Shown here: positions 20,155 through 27,644 of the stretch, piece by piece
How the letters are laid out: each line of letters begins with the position of its first letter
How positions within the stretch are numbered: position 1 is the stretch's first letter
DNA from: a virus
Reading direction: 5' to 3' (one strand)
DNA: 33,460 nt
Virus record (IMG/VR): IMGVR_UViG_3300011116_000205
Coordinates: 1 to 33,460 of that record
Made by a program: the position numbers and the translations under genes
The notes under the pieces: generated by a model
Databases searched by the model: none
The model's input: the letters and a program-made list of their open reading frames with translations, nothing else
What the model was told of the DNA's origin: nothing

Positions 20155-21126
20155 ATGGACTTGCCAGAAGTAACACCAGATGCAGAAGTAATTGACAGGA
20201 AGGAATTATTAGCACAACAGTTTGAGGAATTAGAAGCAGAACCAAAGGCTGAACGAGTACGGAGTGCTGATGGAAAGTTTGCATCAACCGCCCCTGTAGA
20301 AGCTCCAGTAGAGGCTGTTGAACCGCCGTTGTGGAGCAGACCTCCTAAGTCGTGGATAAAGGAACACCACGAGGATTGGGCAGCAGCATCTCCACGATTA
20401 CAAGAATACGCATGGCAGCGTGAAGAGCAGATGAGGGCTGGTGTTGAGCCGCTTATATCTAAAGCTCAGTACGCTGACGAAATGGAACGGGTAGTTCAGC
20501 CATATCTTAATACGATACACGGACTAGGGATTAAGCCTAGCGAGGCCATCAGCGGGTTATTGCAAGCGGATAACATTCTGCGGAATGGCTCTCCAGAGGA
20601 AAAAGAGTATTACTTTGCTCAACTGCGTGAGCAATATGGTATGGGTGCAGCCAACCAATCTGTTGATGGTGTGCAACAAGCTCCACAGCATGATATAGTG
20701 TACGGACTGCGTAACGAGTTAAACTCAGTGCGCGGCGAGATGCAGCAATGGAAGCAAGAGAAGGAAGCTGAATCTAGCAAGATTATGAACGGCGAAATAG
20801 ACTCATTCTCACAAAAGAAAGAGTATTTCGAAGAGCTTCGACCGGCAATGATCCAACTCCTACAAGGAGGTATGGCTAATACTCTGGACGAGGCGTATGA
20901 CAAGGCATTGCGCCTAGACGCTGACTTATATGATAGACAAACACAGGCCCAACAGGCTAGTGTAAACGTCCAAAAGATAGGTATGGTAGACAAGGCAGCG
21001 AAAGCTGCTAGGGCGGCAGCGGTTAGCGTTAAAAGCTCCACACCCGGAGTAGCGACAACGACCAAAGCGCAAGATAGGCGCTCAATGTTAGTAGAGCAAT
21101 TTGCTAACCTAGATGAGCGTTTTTGA
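20155..21126 (+). CDS. Scaffold protein
   Basis: A 323-residue charged, mostly helical protein immediately before the capsid gene. N-terminal acidic region (DRKELLAQQFEELEAEPKAE), then RSADGKFAST, LWSRPPKSWIKEHHEDWAAA, a long helical middle (YGLRNELNSVRGEMQQWKQE) and basic Ala-rich C-terminus (KAAKAARAAAVSVKSSTPGV). R-x-A-D-G-K-F and P-P-K-S-W with H-x-D-W are common in podophage scaffolds. Scaffolds guide capsid assembly and then leave. The ATG follows the previous stop directly, with AGGGAG 8 nt upstream. Confidence 0.8.
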   Translation: MDLPEVTPDAEVIDRKELLAQQFEELEAEPKAERVRSADGKFASTAPVEAPVEAVEPPLWSRPPKSWIKEHHEDWAAASPRLQEYAWQREEQMRAGVEPLISKAQYADEMERVVQPYLNTIHGLGIKPSEAISGLLQADNILRNGSPEEKEYYFAQLREQYGMGAANQSVDGVQQAPQHDIVYGLRNELNSVRGEMQQWKQEKEAESSKIMNGEIDSFSQKKEYFEELRPAMIQLLQGGMANTLDEAYDKALRLDADLYDRQTQAQQASVNVQKIGMVDKAAKAARAAAVSVKSSTPGVATTTKAQDRRSMLVEQFANLDERF

Positions 21127-21149
21127 TAACCTAAACTGAGGAGTAAATT

Positions 21150-22383
21150 ATGGCCTTCGCCAATAGCTCGGTTAGCGACATCATTGCGACCAACATCCAA
21201 TCGCGTACTGGTGAACTAGCTGATAACGTTACAAACAACAACGCTTTACTGCGCCGCCTTAAAGACCGTGGCAATGTAAAAACCTTTTCTGGTGGGAATG
21301 TTATCCTTCAGGAAATCATGTATTCAGATTCGGGAACTAACAATACCAATAGCTATTCGGGCTATGAGGTATTGAATGTTTCGCAAAACAGCCCTATCAG
21401 TGCTGCTCAATTCTCAATCACCCAATACGCTGCTGCTGTTTCTATCAGCGGTCTTGAGATGATTCAGAACAGCGGTAAAGAAGCAATCATTGACCTGCTT
21501 GATGGTCGTATGAATGTTGCTGAAGCTCAGTTGGCTAACCGTATTGGTGGTGACATTTACCTAGACGGAACTGGCAACGCAGGTAAAAATCTGACCGGCC
21601 TTAATGTTGGGGTCACTCTGCATTAAAACGCAGATGTGAGAATTCTCTCTGATTGACTTGGAACTCCAGAAGTGGACAACAAGGGGCAAGCGAAAGCAGC
21701 CTGAACGACTAAGCGAGAGAACACCTGAAAAGGTGAAGCGATAGTCTGAACTTGGATATAACTTGAAGTAATTTAAGTCTGAGAGTGTGGCAGAAATGAC
21801 CATGCCTAGTCCTAAAGACTAGTAACAAATTTGCGGAGCTGCTGTACCTGATGCACCAAGCACTGGAACATACGGTGGGATTAATCGTGCTACCTATAGC
21901 TTCTGGCGTTCAGTTAAGTACAGCGGAACTACCGATGGTGGATCGGCTACATCAGCATCCAACATTCAAGGTTACATGGACTCACTGGCTGTTCAGTTGA
22001 TTCGGGGTACGGACAAGCCTGATCTGATCGTTGCTGATAATATCTTCTATCGTATGTACCTGCAATCGCTGCAAAGCATTCAGCGTATCAGCGATGGTGG
22101 AAGCAGCACTGCCGGAGCAGGTTTTGCCTCACTCAAGTATTACGGAGCTGGTATGGCATCTGATGTTGTTCTGGACGGTGGTATCGGTTCGGCAGCAACA
22201 GCAAGCCATATGTGGATGTTGAATACGAAATACATTATGTTCCGTCCTCATGTAAATCGTAACTTCGTACCAATTGGTGGCGAACGTCAAGCGGTTAATC
22301 AAGACGCAATCGTTAAATTAATTGGGTTTGCTGGTAACTTAACCTCAAGCGGCCCGCAATTCTGCGGCGTTCTGCTGGCTTAA
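21150..22383 (+). CDS. Major capsid protein, gene split by a group I intron (exons 21150-21607 and 21834-22383)
   Basis: Exon 1 encodes 152 codons plus two bases (MAFANSSVSDIIATNIQSRT to GNAGKNLTGLN). Exon 2 continues with GAAVPDAPSTGTYGGINRAT to QFCGVLLA. Joining T21607 to C21834 gives a GTC codon and a continuous 335-residue protein. The junction reads GLNVGAAVPDAPSTG and aligns by eye with uninterrupted podophage capsid proteins. Unspliced, the frame would stop at TAA 21624-21626 after 158 residues, and exon 2 is in a different frame, so splicing is required. The HK97-like fold is inferred from position after the scaffold and from the N-terminal pattern. GAGGAG precedes the ATG. Exon ends follow the P1 pairing, so they are predicted and unproven. 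Confidence 0.88.
21608..21833 (+). ncRNA. ORF-less group I intron in the capsid gene, 226 nt
   Basis: The core can be folded by hand. P1: exon TTAATGT (21601-21607) pairs with GCATTAA (21620-21626), with a U.G pair at the splice site. P3: TTCTCTC (21643-21649) with GAGAGAA (21715-21721). P7: GACTA (21707-21711) with TAGTC (21742-21746). P8: CACCT-GAAA-AGGTG (21722-21735). P9-type hairpins at 21761-21778 and 21806-21822. The intron ends in G (21833). The order P3, P7, P3', P8, P7' is the group I pseudoknot, and ACGACTAAG with GCGATAGTCTGAAC resembles the R and S elements. At 226 nt with no ORF it is near the small end for the class. The subgroup and the P4-P6 pairing were not resolved. Confidence 0.93.
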
Positions 22384-22398
22384 TAGGGGAGTATAAAA

Positions 22399-22668
22399 AT
22401 GGCTAATTCAACTTTTGGCGTATTAGGATTTGTAACTCCTCAGTTCGCACAGCGCGATACCGCAGCAGTTATGGCTCTTGGAACACCCCAAATTGGCGAT
22501 TTGAACGACACTTGGGTATATGTATTGGCAAGTGGAACAGTAGCTACTGGGACTTGCACCGTAGATTCAGCATTTACGGTGACGGACACAGCTGGTACTT
22601 ACACTGCCGACACTGCCTTTGCATCAGGCGATTACGGTTGGGTTCGTAAAACGACTTCACCGTTGTAA
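22399..22668 (+). CDS. Small head-associated protein
   Basis: An 89-residue protein directly after the capsid gene, with AGGGGAG 9 nt upstream of the ATG. The sequence FVTPQFAQRDTAAVMALGTP, LNDTWVYVLASGTVATGTCT is short-stranded and Thr/Ala-rich, consistent with a beta-sandwich decoration or head-completion protein. No family I can name. A strong hairpin terminator candidate follows its stop, so it is probably the last gene of the capsid transcript at high level. Confidence 0.62.
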   Translation: MANSTFGVLGFVTPQFAQRDTAAVMALGTPQIGDLNDTWVYVLASGTVATGTCTVDSAFTVTDTAGTYTADTAFASGDYGWVRKTTSPL

Positions 22669-22675
22669 TCTAATT

Positions 22676-22704
22676 CTGGGGCGAGGTAACTCGCTCCAGT
22701 CTTT
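22676..22704 (+). terminator. Hairpin after the capsid gene cluster
   Basis: CTGGGGCGAG (22676-22685) pairs fully with CTCGCTCCAG (22690-22699), including one G.U, around a GTAA loop, and TCTTT follows. It is a 10-bp stable stem with a short T-tract. It probably causes partial termination or attenuation between the capsid genes and the downstream structural genes, which have no obvious promoter of their own. Confidence 0.65.
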
Positions 22705-22716
22705 AAGGAGATAAAT

Positions 22717-23079
22717 ATGTCTATTCCATCACGAGTTTTAGGAGCAGGTAACAGTCCTATGTCCACACAAGCAATTAGTGGAACTGGCGCTGTTGGTTTG
22801 GTTGCTCTTGGAACAACGATTGCGGATGCACTATTACTATCTGCCGATTACAATACGCTTACAACCTCATCAGCATCTACTGGCGTTCGTCTCTTGCCGA
22901 CTGAAGCTGGTGCAACAGTTGTAATTCGTAATGATAGCGGCGTGACGGTAGTTGTATATCCGTATTCAGTAGCGAGTACAATAAATGCAGGTGCAACAAG
23001 TCTTTCGCTGGCAACAGCTAAGACAGCAGTATTTTATGCAACATCGGCAACCACGTGGGTTTCGATAACCACAGCGTAA
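22717..23079 (+). CDS. Virion decoration-like protein
   Basis: A 120-residue protein with AAGGAG 7 nt before the ATG. Composition is Ala/Thr/Ser/Val-rich and beta-type: TQAISGTGAVGLVALGTTIA, LLPTEAGATVVIRNDSGVTV, YPYSVASTINAGATSLSLAT, KTAVFYATSATTWVSI. The combination of GATVVIRNDSG, V-Y-P and a closing A-x-x-T-W-x-S/T is a pattern I associate with small phage virion proteins near the capsid gene. Decoration or head-fibre role is inferred. It is bracketed by two hairpins (22676-22699 and 23083-23106). Confidence 0.62.
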   Translation: MSIPSRVLGAGNSPMSTQAISGTGAVGLVALGTTIADALLLSADYNTLTTSSASTGVRLLPTEAGATVVIRNDSGVTVVVYPYSVASTINAGATSLSLATAKTAVFYATSATTWVSITTA

Positions 23080-23082
23080 AAA

Positions 23083-23106
23083 ACTAGGGAGGGAGACTTC
23101 CCTAGT
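23083..23106 (+). terminator. Hairpin between virion genes
   Basis: ACTAGGGA (23083-23090) and TCCCTAGT (23099-23106) are perfect 8-bp complements with an 8-nt loop. It directly follows the stop of the 22717 gene. No T-run follows (CCTCAATG), so it may be an RNA processing or attenuation site more than a full terminator. Confidence 0.45.
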
Positions 23107-23142
23107 CCTCAATGATAAGACCATTTCAAAAAGGACAATAAA

Positions 23143-23664
23143 ATGGATAGCGATATTAATAATGCAGATAACGCTCTGCACGTTGAGTTTTACAAGAGTA
23201 AAGAAGAAGGCTACATGGATGTGCCATTCGTAAGAATACATATCCCGGGTGACAAGACTACAGTAATCGACCAGCCTGTACGGGAAGATCACAAAGAGCG
23301 TTTTGTCAGGCAATGGCTGTACTTTCAGATGAAGAATAATGAAGGTGCAGAGGTTTACGGAACAGCACTTACAAAGTGGAATGCTGAAGAACCTAAAGAG
23401 TTCGACAAGTTCCAGATGGAAGAGCTACAGATTCTAAAATACCAAACGGTTGAGCAGGTAGCAACATCAACGGATTCTCAGCTACAGCGCGTTGGTATGA
23501 GTGGGTTTGCATTAAGAGACAAGGCTAGGGCATATCTGGCGAGACAAAACCAGACTGCTGCTTCAACCGCCCTTGAGGATGCTCAGAAGGAACTAGAGAT
23601 TCTCAAAGCGCAGGTAGCTCTTCTTAGCAAGCCTAAAATGGGAAGGCCAAAAAAAGAGGATTAA
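23143..23664 (+). CDS. Conserved structural-cluster protein of unknown function
   Basis: A 173-residue protein. The N-terminal domain (LHVEFYKSKEEGYMDVPFVR, IHIPGDKTTVIDQPVREDHK, ERFVRQWLYFQMKNN) is a pattern I recall in podophage head regions: P-x-V-x-I-x-I-P-G-D with a following R-F-x-x-Q-W-x-x-F. The middle has a helix-hairpin-helix-like part (ILKYQTVEQVATSTDSQLQR, VGMSGFALRDKARAYL). The C-terminus is a coiled coil (LEDAQKELEILKAQVALL) ending in GRPKKED, similar to an AT-hook core. DNA contact inside the head is possible but inferred. AAGGAC lies 8 nt before ATG. Confidence 0.68.
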   Translation: MDSDINNADNALHVEFYKSKEEGYMDVPFVRIHIPGDKTTVIDQPVREDHKERFVRQWLYFQMKNNEGAEVYGTALTKWNAEEPKEFDKFQMEELQILKYQTVEQVATSTDSQLQRVGMSGFALRDKARAYLARQNQTAASTALEDAQKELEILKAQVALLSKPKMGRPKKED

Positions 23665-23667
23665 AGT

Positions 23668-24579
23668 ATGTCATCCACGATGCTGCAACTGGTCACACAA
23701 GTAACAAACGAACTAGGTGTTAGTACCCCAACATCGGTTGCAGGCAATACAAATCAGGATGTAATCCAGATTCTCGCGCTTATGAATGCTTCGGGGTACG
23801 AGTTACTCCGTAAGCATGACTGGCGTAAACTGACAAAACAGCACCGCTTCTACACTCAATACTTAACCACCACTGGCACATGGGCCGATGGCGGGACTAC
23901 GATTACAGATATACCATCAACCACTGGACTAGACAGCACCTACCAGCTAACTGGCGTAGGTATGGCAAACGACACCCAGATAGAGACAGTTGACTCAGGC
24001 ACAGCAATAACTGCCACCCAACAATTCACAGACTCAGGAACAAACGCTACTGTTACCTTTATGAAGGTAAAGTACACGCTGCCGTCCGATTACGACGCTA
24101 CAGTACCTAGAACTCATTGGGACCGTGATAAACATTGGGAGATGCTTGGCCCAATTGATGCTCAACAATGGGAATGGCTGTTGTCAGGCTACATCTCTAC
24201 TGGCCCACGCATACGCTGGCGCCTGTTAGGTGCATACTTCCAGATATGGCCCGGCGTTTCAAACAATGAGTTCTTAGGCTATGAGTATAGAAGCAATGGA
24301 TGGGCCGAAAGCTCACTAGGAGTGGCTAAGACGAGCTTTACTGTCGACTCTGATACCTGCATATACCCTGACCGTTTGATCGTTCTAATGACGAAACTGA
24401 AGTATTTTGAGGCTAAGGGCTTCGATACTACAGCTATGTATAGAAACTACCTGACAGAGCTTGAAGTGGTTATGGCTCAAGATCAGAGTTCAGCCAATCT
24501 ATCGTTCGCTCCAAGACCGGGTACAGTCCTCATCGGCTATGACAACATACCCGATACTGGCTACGGAAATCCTAACTAA
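23668..24579 (+). CDS. Head-to-tail adaptor-like protein
   Basis: A 303-residue protein. The N-terminal helix region (MLQLVTQVTNELGVSTPTSV, DVIQILALMNASGYELLRKH, DWRKL) and the middle (YTLPSDYDATVPRTHWDRDK, HWEMLGPIDAQQWEWLLSGY) correspond to the type of podovirus connector component placed between portal and tail hub (P22 gp4 or T7 tail tubular A-like role). I know this W-R-x-L, L-P-x-D-Y, E-W pattern from such adaptors. Its stop overlaps the next gene by one base. Assignment rests on order and motifs. Confidence 0.68.
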   Translation: MSSTMLQLVTQVTNELGVSTPTSVAGNTNQDVIQILALMNASGYELLRKHDWRKLTKQHRFYTQYLTTTGTWADGGTTITDIPSTTGLDSTYQLTGVGMANDTQIETVDSGTAITATQQFTDSGTNATVTFMKVKYTLPSDYDATVPRTHWDRDKHWEMLGPIDAQQWEWLLSGYISTGPRIRWRLLGAYFQIWPGVSNNEFLGYEYRSNGWAESSLGVAKTSFTVDSDTCIYPDRLIVLMTKLKYFEAKGFDTTAMYRNYLTELEVVMAQDQSSANLSFAPRPGTVLIGYDNIPDTGYGNPN

Positions 24580-26123
24580 TGTTCCCAGCACAGAGAACCG
24601 CTGCACAAGTAGCTTCTGTACCTGCTCCAGTAGGTGGCTGGAATGCTCGTGATTCTATTGCGAACATGGAACCGACCGATGCTGTAGAGTTAATTAACTT
24701 CTTTCCATCCTATTCAAACGTAGTTCTACGCGGCGGGTACTCTAACCACGCTACAGGAATAACTGGTCAGGTTGAGACTTTAATGAACTACTCAACTGGT
24801 ACGGGTGAGGAGCTGTACGCAATTGCCGGAACACAGATATATGACGTTACTTCTGCTGGGCCAGTAGGCGCTGCTGTAAAGACGGGTCTGACAAACGCTA
24901 GATGGGAATTCATCAATGTAACTACTGGCGGCGGTAGCTATCTATACCTAGTCAATGGTGTAGACGCACCTTTGCTATACGATGGCACTACATGGGCCTC
25001 TATTACTGCTGTATCGCCTATCGCTATAACAGGCGTTACAAGTACAACACTAGATAATATTACTCTGTTCAAGAACAGGGTATGGTTTACGCAAAAGGAA
25101 TCATTAAAGGCTTGGTACTTGCCTACTAATGCAGTCGGTGGTGCAGCTAATGTTCTTGATCTAAGTACCATTGCCAAGTTTGGCGGTCACATTACAGACG
25201 TAGCTACATGGACGATTGACGCTGGCTACGGGGTTGATGACAATCTAGTATTTATTACAAGCAATGGCGAGGTCATCGTGTACTCAGGCACAGACCCAGC
25301 AATCTCCGCTACTTGGGCATTGATCGGTGTATGGAAGCTAGGCGCTCCGATTGGTGATCGCTGCTTTATGAAGTACGGCGGTGACATTCTAATCATTACA
25401 TACGATGGATTAATACCCCTCGCAGCCTCACTACAAAGCTCTAGGCTCGATCCTCGTGTGGCTTTGAGTAACAAGATACAGGGAGCAATTACAACGGCCT
25501 CTACGCTCTATGCAGACAACTTTGGCTGGCAGATACATTACTCAGCCAAGAATAACGCTGTATGGGTAAATGTACCTGTAGATGAGGGGAACAATCAAGA
25601 GCAGTATGTAATGAATACGATTACAAAGTCTTGGTGCAAGTTTCAAGGCTGGGAAGCCAACTGCTGGGAATCGTTCGGAGATAATCCCTACTTCGGTGGC
25701 AATGGCGTTGTCGGCAGGGCTTGGGACTCGACCTATGCAGACAACGGTACAGACATTAATACTAACGTGCTGCAAGCGTTTAACTACTTTGAGCAGCGTG
25801 GTGTAAAGAAATACTTTACTAGAGCTAGACCATCTATTTTTACAGACGGGCTACCTTCTGTCCTAGTCTCAATGAATATTGATTACGACGTATCTGACCC
25901 TACTTCTGCCTTGTCTTATTCTCCTAGCTCGTACGGGTTGTGGGACATAGGCACATGGGATGCGTCATCATGGGGGCAAGGACTGATGATTACTAATAAC
26001 TTTCAAGGGATTACAGGGATAGGGTATTGCGGTGGTATACACCTTAAAAGCGCATCACAGACTCTACAACTTGAATGGGCGGCAACTGACGTAGTTTATC
26101 AAACTGGATGGGCTGGCATATAG
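24579..26123 (+). CDS. Tail hub or nozzle-like protein
   Basis: A 514-residue beta-rich protein starting at TAATG. It begins PVGGWNARDSIANMEPTDAV, E-L-I-N-F-F-P, then VVLRGGYSNHATGITGQVET. Repeated strand patterns with G-x-x-Y-L-Y-L-V-N-G, LFKNRVWFTQKES and NLVFITSNGEVIVYSGTDP look propeller-like. G-W-N-x-x-D-x-x-x-x-M-x-x-x-D-A-x-x-L-x-N-x-F-P is the usual start of podovirus tail hub or packaged-DNA-stabilising proteins. It probably forms the short tail nozzle below the adaptor. It is followed by a GNAT-like gene overlapping by 16 nt. Confidence 0.75.
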   Translation: MFPAQRTAAQVASVPAPVGGWNARDSIANMEPTDAVELINFFPSYSNVVLRGGYSNHATGITGQVETLMNYSTGTGEELYAIAGTQIYDVTSAGPVGAAVKTGLTNARWEFINVTTGGGSYLYLVNGVDAPLLYDGTTWASITAVSPIAITGVTSTTLDNITLFKNRVWFTQKESLKAWYLPTNAVGGAANVLDLSTIAKFGGHITDVATWTIDAGYGVDDNLVFITSNGEVIVYSGTDPAISATWALIGVWKLGAPIGDRCFMKYGGDILIITYDGLIPLAASLQSSRLDPRVALSNKIQGAITTASTLYADNFGWQIHYSAKNNAVWVNVPVDEGNNQEQYVMNTITKSWCKFQGWEANCWESFGDNPYFGGNGVVGRAWDSTYADNGTDINTNVLQAFNYFEQRGVKKYFTRARPSIFTDGLPSVLVSMNIDYDVSDPTSALSYSPSSYGLWDIGTWDASSWGQGLMITNNFQGITGIGYCGGIHLKSASQTLQLEWAATDVVYQTGWAGI

Positions 26124-26512
26124 TACAAGGCGATTCTGTTGGTGCATGGGTAGCGCAACAGACCACAGGATCGTACCATTATAATGCTACAGCTATAGGG
26201 CTAGAACGAGAAGGACAAGTAGTTGCAGGGGTGATCTACGAGAGCTTCATGGACACCACGATCACCTGCCATATAGCAATTGCTGGCAGAGTTAATAAGA
26301 CGTTTCTACGGGCGATATTTGATTACCCGTTTAGAGTGTGTAATGTAGATAAGATAATAGCTCCAGTCATTGCAGATAATGATAAAAGCATTAATCTGGT
26401 AAAGAACATGGGGTTTACTGAAGAGGCTAGAATTACGAGAAGTAACGGTGATATGATATTTTTTACGCTGTTGAAAGATAAATGTAAATTTTTAGGAGGC
26501 AAGTATGACTAA
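26108..26512 (+). CDS. GNAT-like N-acetyltransferase
   Basis: A 134-residue protein resembling GNAT acetyltransferases of the RimJ type: AIGLEREGQVVAGVIYESFM (strands with the usual G-x-x-V-A-G), HIAIAGRVNKTFLRAIFDYP, FRVCNVDKIIAPVIADNDKS, INLVKNMGFTEEARITRSNG. The N-D-K-S-x-N-L-x-x-x-M-G-F segment is the standard end of the fold, where acetyl-CoA contacts occur, although the Q/R-x-x-G-x-G/A P-loop is poorly preserved. A protein target or cofactor is unknown. It overlaps the hub gene and is expressed with virion genes, which suggests modification of a virion or host protein late in infection. Confidence 0.75.
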   Translation: MGWHIVQGDSVGAWVAQQTTGSYHYNATAIGLEREGQVVAGVIYESFMDTTITCHIAIAGRVNKTFLRAIFDYPFRVCNVDKIIAPVIADNDKSINLVKNMGFTEEARITRSNGDMIFFTLLKDKCKFLGGKYD

Positions 26513-27644
26513 GAAATCAACGCCACCACCAGTGCCAGACTATGCCGCTGCTGCTCAACAACAAGGCGCGGCTAATATAGAGGCAGCTAGGGCTACGGCA
26601 AAGTTAGGCAATCCTAACATCTACGGGCCTTTAGGTAGCCAGACTATTAGCTATGAGGGTGACATTCCTACTATTCGTCAGAGTCTTACTCCTGATGCTC
26701 AGGCTACCTTAAATGCTCAACAGGGCGTAGAGAGATCACTTGCAGAACTTGGTCAGCAAGGTGTTGGACAAGCTAAAACCATACTAGGTACTCCGTTTAA
26801 TCCTAATCTGCCGGGCATTCAGACAAGTATTTCTGGCACTCCAGCTAATCAGACCGCATACACCGCTGGCACTGCTCAAGGTGCTGTTTCCGGCCCTACC
26901 TTTCAGCAAGGCATAGACACATCAGGAATAGCCAAAATGCCTGTAAACGCAGGTATGACGGCACAGCAAGCGATTATGTCTAGGTTACAACCTCAGTTAA
27001 CGCAGAGCGAGGGAATGACCAGACAGAGACTTGCTAATCAAGGTCTAGTCGCTGGCGGCGAGGCTTACGAGAATGAAATGCGTACTATGGGCCAGAACAG
27101 AAATGACTTAGAGTTACAGGCTGCTGCACAAGGTATTAATCTTGATGCGTTGATGAATCAACAAGGATTTGAACAAGCTGCTGCTCAAGGTCAATTTGGT
27201 AACGAGGCGCAAACATCACAGTTTAACGCTGCATTGCAGAATGCTGGACTTACTAACTCTGCGCTACAACAGAACTACCAAAACCAGCTATCAGGACAGT
27301 CTGCACAAAACGCAGCTATAGCACAAAACTACAATCAGCAGCTAGGTCAGGCTCAGTTTGGCAATACGGCACAAGATCAGAGCCTTGCTCAACAGCTTGC
27401 AATACGCAATCAGCCATTAAACCAGATCACGGGCTTAATGAGTGGATCACAGATACAGATGCCACAGTTTCAAGGCTATCAAGGCGCTAATATTGCTGCT
27501 GCTCCAATCTATCAGGGCGTACAAGATACGTTTCAAGGTCAGATGGATCAGTACGGTATTAGACAAGCTGCTAAAAATGCTACAACTCAAGGCTTAATGA
27601 GTATGGGCGGTTCTCTTGGTAGTGCTGGAATGGGGATGATGTAA
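26505..27644 (+). CDS. Gln-rich internal or ejection-type virion protein
   Basis: A 379-residue protein beginning KKSTPPPVPDYAAAAQQQGA, ANIEAARATAKLGNPNIYGP, followed by QSLTPDAQATLNAQQGVERS. The central and C-terminal parts are Gln/Ala/Asn-rich helices (NYQNQLSGQSAQNAAIAQNY, NQQLGQAQFGNTAQDQ). The start with P-D-Y-x-x-A-A-x-x-Q-G-x-A-N-x-x-A is frequent in podophage proteins downstream of the tail hub, taken as ejection or internal proteins. DNA ejection role is inferred. It has GGAGG 7 nt before the ATG and overlaps the previous gene by 8 nt. Confidence 0.68.
   Translation: MTKKSTPPPVPDYAAAAQQQGAANIEAARATAKLGNPNIYGPLGSQTISYEGDIPTIRQSLTPDAQATLNAQQGVERSLAELGQQGVGQAKTILGTPFNPNLPGIQTSISGTPANQTAYTAGTAQGAVSGPTFQQGIDTSGIAKMPVNAGMTAQQAIMSRLQPQLTQSEGMTRQRLANQGLVAGGEAYENEMRTMGQNRNDLELQAAAQGINLDALMNQQGFEQAAAQGQFGNEAQTSQFNAALQNAGLTNSALQQNYQNQLSGQSAQNAAIAQNYNQQLGQAQFGNTAQDQSLAQQLAIRNQPLNQITGLMSGSQIQMPQFQGYQGANIAAAPIYQGVQDTFQGQMDQYGIRQAAKNATTQGLMSMGGSLGSAGMGMM

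Noticed and set aside
20619-21200. Long minus-strand ORF (193 codons) over the scaffold gene
   Set aside because: Antisense shadow of a clearly coding, biased helical protein; no family pattern in its translation.
21561-21803. A minus-strand ORF of 80 codons over the capsid intron
   Set aside because: It is antisense to structured intron RNA and capsid coding sequence, and no promoter or ribosome site supports it.
21608-21833. Frameshift, sequencing error or a deleted capsid gene as explanation of the split frame
   Set aside because: The inserted 226 nt form the group I core in correct order, and the structure-predicted splice sites restore the frame exactly, which chance or error would not do.
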